Assembly: GCF_006517535.1 (NCBI RefSeq)
Contig: NZ_VHQH01000001.1
Span: 62,001-126,000 of the forward strand
Source: Schumannella sp. 10F1B-5-1
Lineage (GTDB): Bacteria; Actinomycetota; Actinomycetes; Actinomycetales; Microbacteriaceae
DNA: 64,000 nucleotides
Reading direction: 5' to 3'
Part shown: positions 27,149-36,428 of the stretch, piece by piece
Numbering within the stretch: the stretch's first letter is position 1
Layout of the letters: each line of letters opens with the position of its first letter
Program-made: the position numbers and the translations under genes
The notes under the pieces: model-generated
Database searches by the model: none
What the model was told of the DNA's origin: nothing
The model's input: the letters and a program-made list of their open reading frames with translations, nothing else

Positions 27149-27889
27149 ATGAGCGACAACAAGATCCCCGTGTTCGACATGGCGGTGCGGCGCGAGCTGT
27201 TCGAGCGGCGCGTGCTCGTGCTCGACGGCGTGCTCGACGACGACAACGGCACGCTGCTGGCGACCCAGATGATCGCGCTGGCGAGCGCCGACGAGAGCCG
27301 CGACATCGCCCTCTGGATCCACTCGCCGGGCGGCAGCGTTCCCGCGATGCTGGCGATCCGGGATGTGATGCGCACGATCCCGAACGACGTCTCGACCCTC
27401 GTGCTGGGCATCGCCTACAGCGCCGGGCAGTTCCTGCTCTCGGCCGGGACTCGCGGGAAGCGGAAGGCCCTGCCGCACGCCCGGGTGCTGCTGCACCAGG
27501 GCTCGTCGGGCATCGGCGGCTCGGCGGTCGACATCGAGCTGCAGGCCGACGACCTGCGCCACACTCGCGACACCGTGCTCGGTCTCATCAGCGACGACAT
27601 CGGCCAGCCGCGCGAGCGCGTCTTCGACGACTCGCTGCACGACCACTGGTTCACCGCGCGGCAGGCGCTCGACTACGGCCTCGTGGATGCGATCGTCAGC
27701 TCCTTCGACGACTACCGGCCGGGCGAGCGGCTCGGTTCGGCGCCGGTCGGGTTCGCGCCGGCGGTCGCGCCGGCGTCGTCGGTCGTGGGCGCGGGATCCG
27801 GCGACGGGTCGGGCGCGAGTGCGGTCGTGTTCCGGCCCGCCACCGACGCGGCCCCGCGCATCCCGGCCACTGCGGAGCCGACCCGATGA
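27149..27889 (+). CDS. accessory ClpP-family protease subunit, catalytic triad present
   Basis: A 246-residue ClpP paralogue. The serine is in GIAYSAGQFLLSAG (Ser 91), the histidine in ARVLLHQ (His 116) and the aspartate in HDHWF (Asp 165). Residues after about 190 form a Val/Ala/Pro/Ser-rich tail not found in housekeeping ClpP. It is coupled by ATGA to a second ClpP whose serine is gone, so the two probably form a mixed particle working with an AAA+ unfoldase encoded elsewhere. The housekeeping clpP1-clpP2-clpX cluster is not in this window. Confidence 0.85.
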   Translation: MSDNKIPVFDMAVRRELFERRVLVLDGVLDDDNGTLLATQMIALASADESRDIALWIHSPGGSVPAMLAIRDVMRTIPNDVSTLVLGIAYSAGQFLLSAGTRGKRKALPHARVLLHQGSSGIGGSAVDIELQADDLRHTRDTVLGLISDDIGQPRERVFDDSLHDHWFTARQALDYGLVDAIVSSFDDYRPGERLGSAPVGFAPAVAPASSVVGAGSGDGSGASAVVFRPATDAAPRIPATAEPTR

Positions 27890-28479
27890 GCACCTACACG
27901 ATCCCGAACGTCATCGCCCGCGACCCCCGCGGTGACCGGGTCATGGACGTCTACTCGCACCTGCTCACCGAGCGCATCATCTACCTCGGCACCGGGGTGG
28001 ATGCGGGCGTCGCCAACGCGCTCATCGCCCAGCTGCTGCACCTGGCCTCCGACAGCGGCGACAGCGACATCCAGCTCTACATCAACTGCGAGGGCGGCGA
28101 CCCGAGCGCGATGCTGGCGATCTACGACACGATGCGCTTCATCCAGCCGGATGTCGTGACGACCTGCATCGGCCAGGCGGTCGGCGTGGGCGCGGCCCTG
28201 CTGGCGGCGGGTGCCGCGGGCAAGCGGGCGGCGCTGCCGCACGCGCGGGTCGTGCTGCACCAGCCGGCGGCGCAGGGGCGCGGGGCGATCCCCGAGCTGA
28301 TCCTGCAGGCCGACGAGGTCGTGCGCATCCGCAGCGACATGGAGGGGATCCTGGCCGAGCACACCGGCCAGACGGTCGAGACGCTGCGCGCCGACACCGA
28401 CCACGACCGCGTCTTCACGGCGCGCGCCGCCCGCGACTACGGCCTCGTCGACCACGTGCTCGCCCGCGCCCCGCGCTGA
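27886..28479 (+). CDS. ClpP-family subunit lacking the catalytic serine
   Basis: A 197-residue ClpP paralogue. The region that should read GQAASM reads GQAVGV, placing Gly 100 where the nucleophile belongs. His 125 (VVLHQP) and Asp 174 (HDRVF) remain. Fold motifs such as LYINCEGGDPSAMLAIYDTM and DYGLVD are intact, so it should assemble but not cut. This recalls ClpR-type inactive subunits of cyanobacteria and plastids. The ATGA overlap with the active subunit supports a fixed two-subunit complex. Confidence 0.85.
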   Translation: MSTYTIPNVIARDPRGDRVMDVYSHLLTERIIYLGTGVDAGVANALIAQLLHLASDSGDSDIQLYINCEGGDPSAMLAIYDTMRFIQPDVVTTCIGQAVGVGAALLAAGAAGKRAALPHARVVLHQPAAQGRGAIPELILQADEVVRIRSDMEGILAEHTGQTVETLRADTDHDRVFTARAARDYGLVDHVLARAPR

Positions 28480-28486
28480 TGCGCCA

Positions 28487-28553
28487 TGAGGGGTCGCAAA
28501 GGCCCCGCCGGGCGCCCGAAACGGGGTCCGCGCGGGGCCTTTGCGACCCCTCA
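28487..28553. repeat. palindromic repeat, copy 2, in a convergent gap
   Basis: Perfect 21-base arms (28487-28507 and 28533-28553) contain the same GGGTCGCAAAGGCCCCG core as the copy at 21844, and the centre is again 25 bases with a conserved CGAAA. It lies between the convergent clpP pair and catalase. Same placement, same arms, same spacing: one dispersed family. Confidence 0.88.
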
Positions 28554-28611
28554 CGAAAAGGGATGCGCGGCCCGAGCCTCCGAGGAGGTCGAGCCGCGCA
28601 TCCACTCGGCC

Positions 28612-30132
28612 TCAGCCCTGCGCGGGGCCCGCCGGGGTCGGCACCGGAGCCGGCACGAGGGTCTCGCGCGGGTTCTCGATCGGGGCGACCGACTCGCGCA
28701 CGCGGCGGCCGAGCTCGGGGTCGACCGAGTCCCAGTACTTGAACGCGCGCTCGCGGATCTCGGGGATCGCCGTCTTGCCGACGTGCCCGGCGATGTTGCC
28801 GACCAGACGCTCACGCGCGGCGTCGTCGAGCACCTCGTTGACGAGGGTGCGGGCCTGGCCGAAGTCGTCGTCCTCGGGGTGCAGCGTCGCGGCGGCGCGC
28901 ACGAGCTCGCCGTCGTTCTGCCAGCCGCTGTCGTCACCGTGCGCGGCGGCGTCGGCGTGGGCTCCGCCGAAGCTGTTCGGCGCGTAGACCGGAACGTCCG
29001 GCGCCGAGAAGCCGAAGCGCGAGGCGCCGTCCTTCGAGTAGCTGTGCACCTCGTTTTTGGGCGCGTTCACCGGCAGCTGGGCGTGGTTCGTGCCGACACG
29101 GTAGCGGTGCGCATCCGCGTAGCTGAAGATGCGGGCCTGCAGCATCTTGTCGGGACTCGCGGCGATGCCGGGCACGAAGTTCGACGGCGCGAACGCGGCC
29201 TGCTCGATCTCGGCGAAGTAGTTGGCAGGGTTGCGGTTCAGCGTCATCGTGCCGACCGGGATGAGCGGGTAGTCGCTCTTGGGCCACACCTTCGTCAGGT
29301 CGAAGGGGTTGAAGCGGTACTCGGCCGCGTCGGCGTAGGGCATGACCTGCACGCTGAGATCCCACTTCGGGAAGTCGCCCCCGTCGATCGCCTCGTAGAG
29401 GTCGCGGATGTGCAGGTCGGCGTCCGAGCCGGCCAGACGGTCCGCCTCCTCCTGAGGCAGGAACTCGTTGCCCTGCTGCGTGCGGAAGTGATACTTGACC
29501 CAGAAGCGCTCGCCGGCGGCGTTGATCCACTGGTAGGTGTGCGAGCCGAAGCCGTCCATGTGGCGCCAGCTCTTCGGCAGGCCGCGGTCGCCCATGAGCC
29601 AGGTGACCTGGTGCGCGCTCTCGGGCTGCAGGGTCCAGAAGTCCCACTGCATGTCGTTGTCGCGCAGGTGGCTGCCGGGCAGGCGCTTCTGCGAGCGGAT
29701 GAAGTCGGGGAACTTGATGCCGTCCTTGATGAAGAAGACGGGGGTGTTGTTGCCGACGAGGTCGTAGTTGCCCTCGCTCGTGTAGAACTTCACGGCGAAG
29801 CCGCGCGGATCGCGCCAGGTGTCGGGGCTGCCCTGCTCGCCGGCGACGGTCGAGAAGCGGATCAGCAGCTCGGTCTCGACGCCGGGCTGGAACAGCGCCG
29901 CGCGGGTGTACTGCGACACGTCGTGCGTGGTCTCGAAGGTGCCGAAGGCGCCGCCGCCCTTGGCGTGCACGACGCGCTCGGGAACGCGCTCGCGGTTGAA
30001 CTGCGCGAGCTTCTCGACGAGGTAGTGGTCGGTCAGCGCGATGGCGCCGTCCGGGCCGACGGACTGGGAGTGCTGGTCGCTGGCGACGGGGGCGCCGGAG
30101 TTGGTCGTGGTCTTCGCGTCGGTCACGTTCAT
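28612..30132 (-). CDS. katA: monofunctional haem catalase (clade 3 type)
   Basis: Breaks hydrogen peroxide into water and oxygen. The 506-residue length and motifs fit a small-subunit catalase: distal His in [16 protein letters not shown], the Asn in [13 protein letters not shown], and proximal haem Tyr in [22 protein letters not shown] two codons into the frame (30126) is better spaced from the GAGG ribosome site than the ATG at 30132. A Fur-family gene lies 106 bases upstream on the same strand and probably controls it. Confidence 0.95.
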   Translation of the reverse strand: MNVTDAKTTTNSGAPVASDQHSQSVGPDGAIALTDHYLVEKLAQFNRERVPERVVHAKGGGAFGTFETTHDVSQYTRAALFQPGVETELLIRFSTVAGEQGSPDTWRDPRGFAVKFYTSEGNYDLVGNNTPVFFIKDGIKFPDFIRSQKRLPGSHLRDNDMQWDFWTLQPESAHQVTWLMGDRGLPKSWRHMDGFGSHTYQWINAAGERFWVKYHFRTQQGNEFLPQEEADRLAGSDADLHIRDLYEAIDGGDFPKWDLSVQVMPYADAAEYRFNPFDLTKVWPKSDYPLIPVGTMTLNRNPANYFAEIEQAAFAPSNFVPGIAASPDKMLQARIFSYADAHRYRVGTNHAQLPVNAPKNEVHSYSKDGASRFGFSAPDVPVYAPNSFGGAHADAAAHGDDSGWQNDGELVRAAATLHPEDDDFGQARTLVNEVLDDAARERLVGNIAGHVGKTAIPEIRERAFKYWDSVDPELGRRVRESVAPIENPRETLVPAPVPTPAGPAQG

Positions 30133-30238
30133 CCTCGTTTCATTCGGAGCAAGCCCTGCCAGCCGGACGTCGGCAGGGCGAGGGGATGCGCATCCCCTGT
30201 CGCGGACGCGGCCCGGGGCGGAGTCCCCGGCCGCGCGA

Positions 30239-30661
30239 TCAGCGGCAGTTCGCGCACAGCCCCCAGAAGACGACCTCGGCGGTGTCGATCGCGAACCCGC
30301 CCACGTCGCTCGGCGTCAGGCACGGGGCGTGCCCGACGACGCAGTCGACGTCGGCGACGGCGCCGCACGAGCGACAGACCACGTGGTGGTGGTTGTCGCC
30401 GACGCGACGCTCGTAGGGGGCGGGTGAGCGCTCGGGCTCGATGCGCCGCAGCAGTCCGGCCCGCGTGAGGTCGGTCAGCACGTTGTGCATCGACTGCACC
30501 GAGAGCGTGGGCTCGTCGGTCACCGCGTGGCGGTGGAGGGTCTCGGCGTCGCTGTGCGGCATCCGCTGCAGCAGACGCAGGGCCGCCAGGCGACCTCGCG
30601 TGACCTTGAGTCCGGCGGATCGCAGAGCGGCCGTGTCGGCCTCCACCACGATGTCGTCCAT
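30239..30661 (-). CDS. Fur family regulator (FurA/PerR/CatR-like)
   Basis: A 140-residue metalloregulator with an N-terminal winged helix ([36 protein letters not shown]) and a C-terminal metal domain ([22 protein letters not shown]), with both zinc CxxC pairs present. Placement before a catalase gene matches FurA/CatR peroxide sensors that release the catalase promoter after oxidation. The ATG at 30661 is seven bases after TAGCGT, so it is likely leaderless. Confidence 0.88.
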   Translation of the reverse strand: MDDIVVEADTAALRSAGLKVTRGRLAALRLLQRMPHSDAETLHRHAVTDEPTLSVQSMHNVLTDLTRAGLLRRIEPERSPAPYERRVGDNHHHVVCRSCGAVADVDCVVGHAPCLTPSDVGGFAIDTAEVVFWGLCANCR

Positions 30662-30668
30662 GCGAGCG

Positions 30669-30674
30669 ACGCTA
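30669..30674 (-). promoter_or_regulatory. leaderless -10 box (TAGCGT) of the Fur-family gene
   Basis: TAGCGT on the minus strand, seven bases before the ATG. The AT-rich stretch just upstream (30675-30700, with TTGTTTTGAGGG and GATTAAC) is the likely place for a FurA box, though I see no clean symmetry. Confidence 0.55.
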
Positions 30675-30758
30675 GCAGTTGTTTTGAGGGATTCCGATTA
30701 ACAGGATGCGAATCCCCGGTGAGCGGGCGTGTCGGCGACGGCCGGAGAGAGGCCCGCC

Positions 30759-31523
30759 TCAGACCACCCGCACCTCGAGCGACGCGACGCCCTCGATCGT
30801 CGCGCGCACCGCATCCCCGCGCTCGAGCGGGCCGACGCCCGCGGGCGTGCCCGTGAAGATCAGGTCGCCGGGGCGCAGGGCGATCTCGCGCGAGAGCTCG
30901 GCGACGATCTCGGGCACGCTCCAGATCTGCTGGTCGAGATCGCCGTCCTGGCGGGTCGCGCCGTTGACCTCGAGGTGGATGCGCGCCGCCGCCGGGTGCC
31001 CGAGGCGCTCCGCCGGCACGAGCGCGCCGACCGGGCCCGAGGCGTCGAAGCCCTTCGCGAGATCCCACGGTCGCCCGCTCGACTTCGCCACGGCCTGCCG
31101 GTCGCGGCGGGTCAGGTCGATGCCGACCGTGTAGCCCCACACCGCATCCAGCGCCGCGGCCGGGTCGAGGTCGACGAGCTCGCGGTCGCCGCCGATCGCG
31201 ACGACCAGCTCGACCTCGTGGTGCAGCTCCTCGGTGCGCGGCGGGTAGGGCGTGGTGCCGGGCGCGACGCCCGTGGCGCCCGCGGCGCCGCTGCTCGCCG
31301 CGTCGCCGCCGCCGGCCGGGATGCCCTCCGACGCCGCATACACTGCATCCGCCGGCTTGCTGAAGAAGAACGGCGGCTCGCGGTCGGGGTCCGATCCCAT
31401 CTCGCGCGCGTGGTCGGCGTAGTTGCGGCCGACGCAGTAGACGCGGCGGATCGGCCAGCGCTCGGCGCTCCCCTCGATCGGCAGGGTGGATGCGGCGACC
31501 GTGGGCAGGGCGAGCGACGTCAT
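30759..31523 (-). CDS. fumarylacetoacetate hydrolase family protein
   Basis: A 254-residue FAH-fold enzyme: YCVGRNYADHAREMG, FFFSKPADAV, HHEVELVVAIG with metal-binding acids, GYTVGIDLTRRDRQ and FTGTPAGVGPLERGD. Members hydrolyse acylpyruvates or decarboxylate oxaloacetate-like acids. A Gly/Ala-rich insert (AGGGDAASSGAAGATG) at residues 70-86 is unusual. It is the last gene of the GntR-linked catabolic operon, overlapping the permease before it by ATGA. Confidence 0.88.
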   Translation of the reverse strand: MTSLALPTVAASTLPIEGSAERWPIRRVYCVGRNYADHAREMGSDPDREPPFFFSKPADAVYAASEGIPAGGGDAASSGAAGATGVAPGTTPYPPRTEELHHEVELVVAIGGDRELVDLDPAAALDAVWGYTVGIDLTRRDRQAVAKSSGRPWDLAKGFDASGPVGALVPAERLGHPAAARIHLEVNGATRQDGDLDQQIWSVPEIVAELSREIALRPGDLIFTGTPAGVGPLERGDAVRATIEGVASLEVRVV

Positions 31524-33094
31524 GTCTCGAGTGTGCCAGCCGGGCCGCCGAACGGTCCGCGCCCCGGGCCGGCGCCCGGCCCGCGCTCGGGCCCCGGCAG
31601 CGCCGTGCGCTCCCCCGCCGGGCCGGCCGCCACGCGCGGGATCACCGCCGCGAGCACGAGGCAGGCGAGCGACGCGACGAGTCCGATCACGAGCGTCGTG
31701 ATGAACCCCTCGGCGCTCGGGCCGGTGCCCTCGCCGACCGCCGAGCGCGCCAGAACCGCGCCGATCACGGCGGCGGCCGAGCTCGTGCCGAGCGAGCGCA
31801 TGAGGGCGTTGAGTCCGTTGGCGGCACCGGTCTCGTGCGGCGGCACCGCCTGCATGATGAGCGCCGGCATCGCCGCGTAGCCGAGGCCGATGCCCACGCC
31901 GATGATCGCGTTGACGAGCACGAGCTGCCACACCTCGTGATGCAGCACGAGGGCGACCGCATACGACACCGCGATGACCGCGGCCCCCGCGACCAGCAGC
32001 GGCTTCGGCCCCGACCGGCGTTCGAGCCGCCCGGCGAGCGGCGACATCGCCATCATCACGAGTCCGGCCGGCGCGAGCGCGAGCGACGAGGTGAGCAGCG
32101 ACTGCCCCAGTCCGATGCCGGTGGATGCCGGCAGCTCGAGCAGCTGCGGGAAGACGACGTTCGACGCGAACAGCGCGAAGCCCATCGCGAGCGAGGCGAG
32201 GTTGGTCAGCAGCACCGCCGGGCGCGCGCTGACCCGCAGGTCGACGAGCGGGTCGCGCACGCGCAGCTCGAGCACGCCCCACGCGACGAGCACGGCCAGA
32301 CCGCCGAGCCCGATGATCAGGATGCGCGGGTCGGTCCATCCCCATTCGCCCCCGCGCGACACCGCGATGAGCACGGCCAGGAGCCCGATCGCGAGGCCGG
32401 CGATGCCCGGCACGTCGAGCCGTGCGGCGACCCGCAGCGTGCTCGGCGGGACGATCATCCCGAACAGCCCGAGGGCGACGAGGGCGAGCGCGGCCGCGAC
32501 CCAGAACACCGCACGCCAGTCGGCGTTCTCGGCGATGACGGCGCTGAGCGGCAGGCCGAGCGCGGCGCCGACGCCGAGGGTCGCGCTGACGAGCGCGATG
32601 CCCGTGCCGAGCCGGCGGGGCGGCAGCACGTCGCGCAGGATCGAGATGCCGAGCGGGATGACGCCCATCGCCATGCCCTGCAGTGCCCGCCCGACGATGA
32701 GCGGCACGAGGGAGTCCGAGAGCGCGGCGACGACCGCGCCCACGACCTGGATCATGAGCAGCGCCATCGCGATGCGGCGCTTGCCGTACATGTCGCCGAG
32801 GCGTCCGGCGATCGGCGTGGTCACCGCGCCGGCGACGAGCGTCGCCGTGATGACCCAGGCCGCGTCGTCACGGGTGACGCCGATCAGCTCGGGCAGCTGC
32901 GACTGGATGGGCAGCACGATCGTCTGCATGAACGAGGCCCCGAGGCCCGCGAAGGCGAGCACGGTGACGATCGCACCCGGGCTCGCCGGGCCACGCGGTC
33001 GGCGAGCGGCGCGGCCGGAGCCCGAGGCGCCGCCGGGACCACGGGGACGGGCGGGGCCGTCGCCGGCCCCGCCCTGTCTCCCGTCGCCCGGCAC
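31520..33094 (-). CDS. MFS permease, DHA2-like (14-helix) family
   Basis: A 524-residue membrane protein with many hydrophobic helices. MFS motif A appears as GRLGDMYGKRRIAM, and the antiporter motif C region as GATLGVGAALGLPLSA-like sequence. The N-terminal 38 residues are Gly/Pro/Arg-rich and cytoplasmic. Start is GTG. Family members export drugs or organic acids by proton antiport. Its place between the aldolase and hydrolase genes suggests it moves a pathway acid or toxic intermediate. Confidence 0.85.
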   Translation of the reverse strand: MPGDGRQGGAGDGPARPRGPGGASGSGRAARRPRGPASPGAIVTVLAFAGLGASFMQTIVLPIQSQLPELIGVTRDDAAWVITATLVAGAVTTPIAGRLGDMYGKRRIAMALLMIQVVGAVVAALSDSLVPLIVGRALQGMAMGVIPLGISILRDVLPPRRLGTGIALVSATLGVGAALGLPLSAVIAENADWRAVFWVAAALALVALGLFGMIVPPSTLRVAARLDVPGIAGLAIGLLAVLIAVSRGGEWGWTDPRILIIGLGGLAVLVAWGVLELRVRDPLVDLRVSARPAVLLTNLASLAMGFALFASNVVFPQLLELPASTGIGLGQSLLTSSLALAPAGLVMMAMSPLAGRLERRSGPKPLLVAGAAVIAVSYAVALVLHHEVWQLVLVNAIIGVGIGLGYAAMPALIMQAVPPHETGAANGLNALMRSLGTSSAAAVIGAVLARSAVGEGTGPSAEGFITTLVIGLVASLACLVLAAVIPRVAAGPAGERTALPGPERGPGAGPGRGPFGGPAGTLET

Positions 33095-33102
33095 GCCCGA
33101 GC

Positions 33103-33912
33103 TCAGCGGGAGTACGGGCCGGCGGCGGTGGCCCCGGTCGCACCACCGGTGCGGAACGCCGTCGCGCCGGCGGCGGTGACGGCGCCGATGGTGCCGAGGT
33201 CACCGCCCTGCAGCACGAAGTCGAAGCCGAGGTCGATCATCTCTCGAGAGTAGCCGGGGTCCGCGGTGAAGATGCCCGCGCGCAGTCCATGGCGACCCGC
33301 CGCATCCAGCACCGTGCGGTAGTTCGCCAGCACGGCCTCGTCGCGGCTGTCGAACTGGAAGCCGAGGCCGTGCGTGCCCGCGAGATCGCTCGGACCGATC
33401 ACGACGCCGGCGAGGTGCGGCACCGAGAAGATGTCGTCGAGGTTCGACATGCCCTCGACCGTCTCGATCATGACGAAGGGCAGGATCGTGTCGTTCGCGG
33501 TGCCGTGGAAGTCGTCGGTGGGGCCGTAGGCCCAGGGACGCGTCGGGCCGTTGCTGCGGCCGCCGAGCGGCGGGTAGAAGCAGGCGTCGACGAGCGCCTC
33601 GGCCTCGGCGCGCACGTTGACGAGCGGGCAGATGATGCCGAAGGCGCCCGCATCCAGGGCCTTCATCACGATCCACGGATCGGCCGAGGGCACGCGCACG
33701 AACGGAGTTCCGCCGAGGTTGCCGACCGTCTGGCACAGCCCGACGAGCGACTGCACGTCGATGTGCCCGTGCTGCATGTCGAACAGCACGCCGTCGACGC
33801 CGCTGCGCTGCAGCGTCTCGGCCACGAGCGTGCTCGGGATCATGGCCGTCGACAGCACGGCCGGCTCGCCGGCCTGCCAGCGGGTGGTCATCGGGTGGGA
33901 TGCGGCGGTCAT
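33103..33912 (-). CDS. HpcH/HpaI family aldolase
   Basis: A 269-residue class II-type pyruvate aldolase: VDGVLFDMQHGHIDVQSL, VRVPSADPWIVMKALDAGAFGIICPLVN, VMIETVEGMSNLDDI, VVIGPSDLAGTHGL. It should cleave a 4-hydroxy-2-oxo acid to pyruvate and an aldehyde with a divalent metal. The last 20 residues are a Gly/Ala/Thr tail. It overlaps the FMN oxidase gene by ATGA. Confidence 0.88.
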   Translation of the reverse strand: MTAASHPMTTRWQAGEPAVLSTAMIPSTLVAETLQRSGVDGVLFDMQHGHIDVQSLVGLCQTVGNLGGTPFVRVPSADPWIVMKALDAGAFGIICPLVNVRAEAEALVDACFYPPLGGRSNGPTRPWAYGPTDDFHGTANDTILPFVMIETVEGMSNLDDIFSVPHLAGVVIGPSDLAGTHGLGFQFDSRDEAVLANYRTVLDAAGRHGLRAGIFTADPGYSREMIDLGFDFVLQGGDLGTIGAVTAAGATAFRTGGATGATAAGPYSR

Positions 33913-35279
33913 CGGGTTCCTGCCTTCCGGGCGCGCGGGCGCGCCGACGTGGTGATCGTGCTGGTGGTGCTGGTCGCGCTCGGCTCCGCGAGCGGAGCGG
34001 GGGTGGATGCGGACTCGGACGCGGTCGACGCCAGCCGCGTGTACCGCGACACGAGGGTCACGTGCTCGGGCCGCAGCTCGTCGATCGACGTGACCCCGAG
34101 CAGCGCCATGGTGGTGCGGATCTCGGCCCGCAGGATCTGCACGGCCCGGTCGACCCCGGCCTCGCCGCCCGCCATGAGCGCGTAGAGGTAGGCGCGGCCG
34201 AGCAGCACGAACTTCGCGCCGAGGGCGATCGCGGCCACGACGTCGGCGCCGGTGCGCACGCCGGTGTCGAGCATGACCTCGGTGGATGCGCCGACTCGCG
34301 CGGCGACGCTCGGCAGCAGGTGCAGCGGGGGGATCGCGCGGTCGAGCTGGCGCCCGCCGTGGTTCGAGAGCACGATGCCGTCGACACCGGAGTCGGCCGC
34401 GCGCACGGCGTCGTCGAGGGTCTGGATGCCCTTCAGCACGATCGGCCCCGACCAGGCCTCGCGCATCCACGCCAGGTCGTCGAAGGTGACCGAGCTGTCG
34501 GTGAAGCCCTTGACCGCGGTGAGCTGCGAGCGCGGCACGCCGGGCTCCTCGTAGGTGAAGCGGTAGGGCTCGGTGGTGAGCAGGTTCGTCCACCACTCGA
34601 CCCGGTACGAGGCGTCGAGGAAGGTCTTCACGGTCAGCTGCGGCGGATACGACATGCCGTAGCGCGCATCCCTCAGCCGGTTGCCGACGACGGCCGAGTC
34701 GACCGTGACGACGAGGGTGTCGAAGCCGTTCGCCTGCGCCTCGGCGAGCATGCGCAGCGAGCGCTCGCGGTCGCTCAGCAGGTACATCTGGAACCAGTGC
34801 CGCGCGCCCGGCGCCGCCGCGGCGAAGTCGGCGATCGAGGTCGTGCCGACGGTCGACAGGCCGTACGGGATGCCCGCCCGCTCCGCCGCCCGCGCGACGG
34901 CGCTCTCGCCGGCCGCGTGCATCATCCGGGTGCCGCCCGTCGGGCCGAAGCCGAAGGGCAGCGCGCTCTGCTTGCCGAGCACGGTCGTGGTCGTGTCGAC
35001 CTCGTGTACGTCGCGCAGGATCTCGGGGTTGAACTCGAGGTCGTCGAAGGCCTCGCGCGCCCGGCGCATGCTGATCTCGCTCTCGGCGCCGCCGTCGACG
35101 TAGTGGAACGGCCCGGCCGGGGTGCGGCGCTTCGCGAGCCGCCGCAGATCCTCGATCGTGTGCGCGTCGGCGACGCGGCGCTCGGCCCGGCTCAGGCCCG
35201 ACCGCGACTTCAGGCGCAGGAACGGCGTGATGTCGCTCGGCTGCGGGATGCGCCGCGCGAGCGGCGGGTACTTCGCCAT
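33909..35279 (-). CDS. FMN-dependent alpha-hydroxy-acid oxidase/dehydrogenase (LldD-like)
   Basis: A 456-residue TIM-barrel flavoprotein: FHYVDGGAESEISMRRAREAF, PFGFGPTGGTRMMHAAGE, TVDSAVVGNRLRD, LKGIQTLDDAVRAADSGV, and the active-site SNHGGRQLD with the catalytic His and Arg. It oxidises an L-2-hydroxy acid to the 2-oxo acid. The final 30 residues are Ser/Thr/Ala-rich and beyond the family norm. The oxo-acid product would suit the HpcH-type aldolase encoded next. Confidence 0.9.
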   Translation of the reverse strand: MAKYPPLARRIPQPSDITPFLRLKSRSGLSRAERRVADAHTIEDLRRLAKRRTPAGPFHYVDGGAESEISMRRAREAFDDLEFNPEILRDVHEVDTTTTVLGKQSALPFGFGPTGGTRMMHAAGESAVARAAERAGIPYGLSTVGTTSIADFAAAAPGARHWFQMYLLSDRERSLRMLAEAQANGFDTLVVTVDSAVVGNRLRDARYGMSYPPQLTVKTFLDASYRVEWWTNLLTTEPYRFTYEEPGVPRSQLTAVKGFTDSSVTFDDLAWMREAWSGPIVLKGIQTLDDAVRAADSGVDGIVLSNHGGRQLDRAIPPLHLLPSVAARVGASTEVMLDTGVRTGADVVAAIALGAKFVLLGRAYLYALMAGGEAGVDRAVQILRAEIRTTMALLGVTSIDELRPEHVTLVSRYTRLASTASESASTPAPLAEPSATSTTSTITTSARPRARKAGTR

Positions 35280-35290
35280 GTCGTTCCTCC

Positions 35291-36262
35291 TCAGGCCGCG
35301 GTCTCGCGCTCGATCTGGTTGACCGGGTTGCGCGGGTGCTCGCCGCGCAGGATGCGCGCCGCCTCCTCGAGCACCTTGCGACGGGTCTCGTTCCACGACT
35401 CCTCGCTCCAGTGCGCGGCGTGGGGGCTCAGGATGATGTTGTCGAGGTCGCGCAGGGGGCTCTCGGCCTCGAGCGGCTCGTTGCCGAAGGCGTCGATGCC
35501 CGCGCCGAACAGGTGCCCGCTGCGCAGCGCGTCGGCGAGCGCCGCCTCGTCGATCAGGCCGCCACGCGAGACGTTGATCAGCACGCTGCCCTTCTTCATG
35601 CGGGCGAGCGCGGCGGCGTCGATGATGTTCCGCGTCGACTCCATGAGCGGCACGTGGATCGAGACGATGTCCGCCCGCTCGAGCACCGCATCCTTCGACA
35701 CCAGCTCGACGCCGAGGTCGGCGGCGTCGGCGGCCGAGACGACCGGGTCGAAGGCGATCACGGTGTAGCCGATCGCCTGCGCCATGGTCGCGACGCGGCG
35801 GCCGATGCGGCCGAGGCCGAGGAGTCCGAACACCTGGTCGTCGGGGCGGCGCACGCCGGGGAAGAACGACGACGCCCATCCCTCGGTGCGGATGCCCGCA
35901 TCCAGCGCCGGCAGCCGCCGGGTCACCGACAGGGCGAGCGCGATCGCGTGCACGGCGACCTCGCGGTAGTTCGCGTCGGGCACGTTCGTGACCCAGATGC
36001 CGCGCTCGGTCGCGGCCGGCACGTCGATCGTGTCGTAGCCGATGCCGAAGCGCGTCAGCGAGCGGCAGTGCTCGAGGTTGTCGATCACGGTCTTCGTGAA
36101 CTGCTCGGCCAGGATGATGACCGCGTCGGCGTCGCGGGTGCCGTCGAGCAGGGCCTGCTCGCTCGTGCCCTCGATGATCTGGAAGTCGACGTCGAGGCCG
36201 TCGAAGGCCTTCAGATCCTCGTCGGTGATCGGCACCATCGTGTTGGTCATGACGACCTTCAT
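35291..36262 (-). CDS. D-2-hydroxyacid dehydrogenase, NAD-binding (CtBP/PGDH-like)
   Basis: A 323-residue protein of the D-isomer 2-hydroxyacid dehydrogenase family. LTRFGIGYDTIDVPAATERGI and VFGLLGLGRIGRRVATMAQ (NAD site), NVSRGGLIDEAAL with the catalytic Arg region, and SPHAAHWSEESW with the catalytic His are all seen. The ATG at 36262 follows GAGGAGGACC; the open frame upstream is not used. With the FMN enzyme it could interconvert D- and L-hydroxy acids through one oxo acid. Confidence 0.88.
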   Translation of the reverse strand: MKVVMTNTMVPITDEDLKAFDGLDVDFQIIEGTSEQALLDGTRDADAVIILAEQFTKTVIDNLEHCRSLTRFGIGYDTIDVPAATERGIWVTNVPDANYREVAVHAIALALSVTRRLPALDAGIRTEGWASSFFPGVRRPDDQVFGLLGLGRIGRRVATMAQAIGYTVIAFDPVVSAADAADLGVELVSKDAVLERADIVSIHVPLMESTRNIIDAAALARMKKGSVLINVSRGGLIDEAALADALRSGHLFGAGIDAFGNEPLEAESPLRDLDNIILSPHAAHWSEESWNETRRKVLEEAARILRGEHPRNPVNQIERETAA

Positions 36263-36428
36263 GGGGTCCTCCTCGTGGTTCGGGGTGTGTCGTATGCGGC
36301 TGCGTCGATCGGCAGCCGTCTCGGTTCGTTCCGTGGATGCGCGGCTCACGCGAGCGCGGCATCGCGGTGTCGTCGGGGTGACCGCGGGCCGGGCGACCGG
36401 TCGCCCGACCCGCAGAACGAGGTGCCGT

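Noticed and set aside
28486-30468. 660-codon plus-strand frame opposite catalase
   Set aside because: Catalase on the minus strand is unambiguous; the other frame is a composition artefact.
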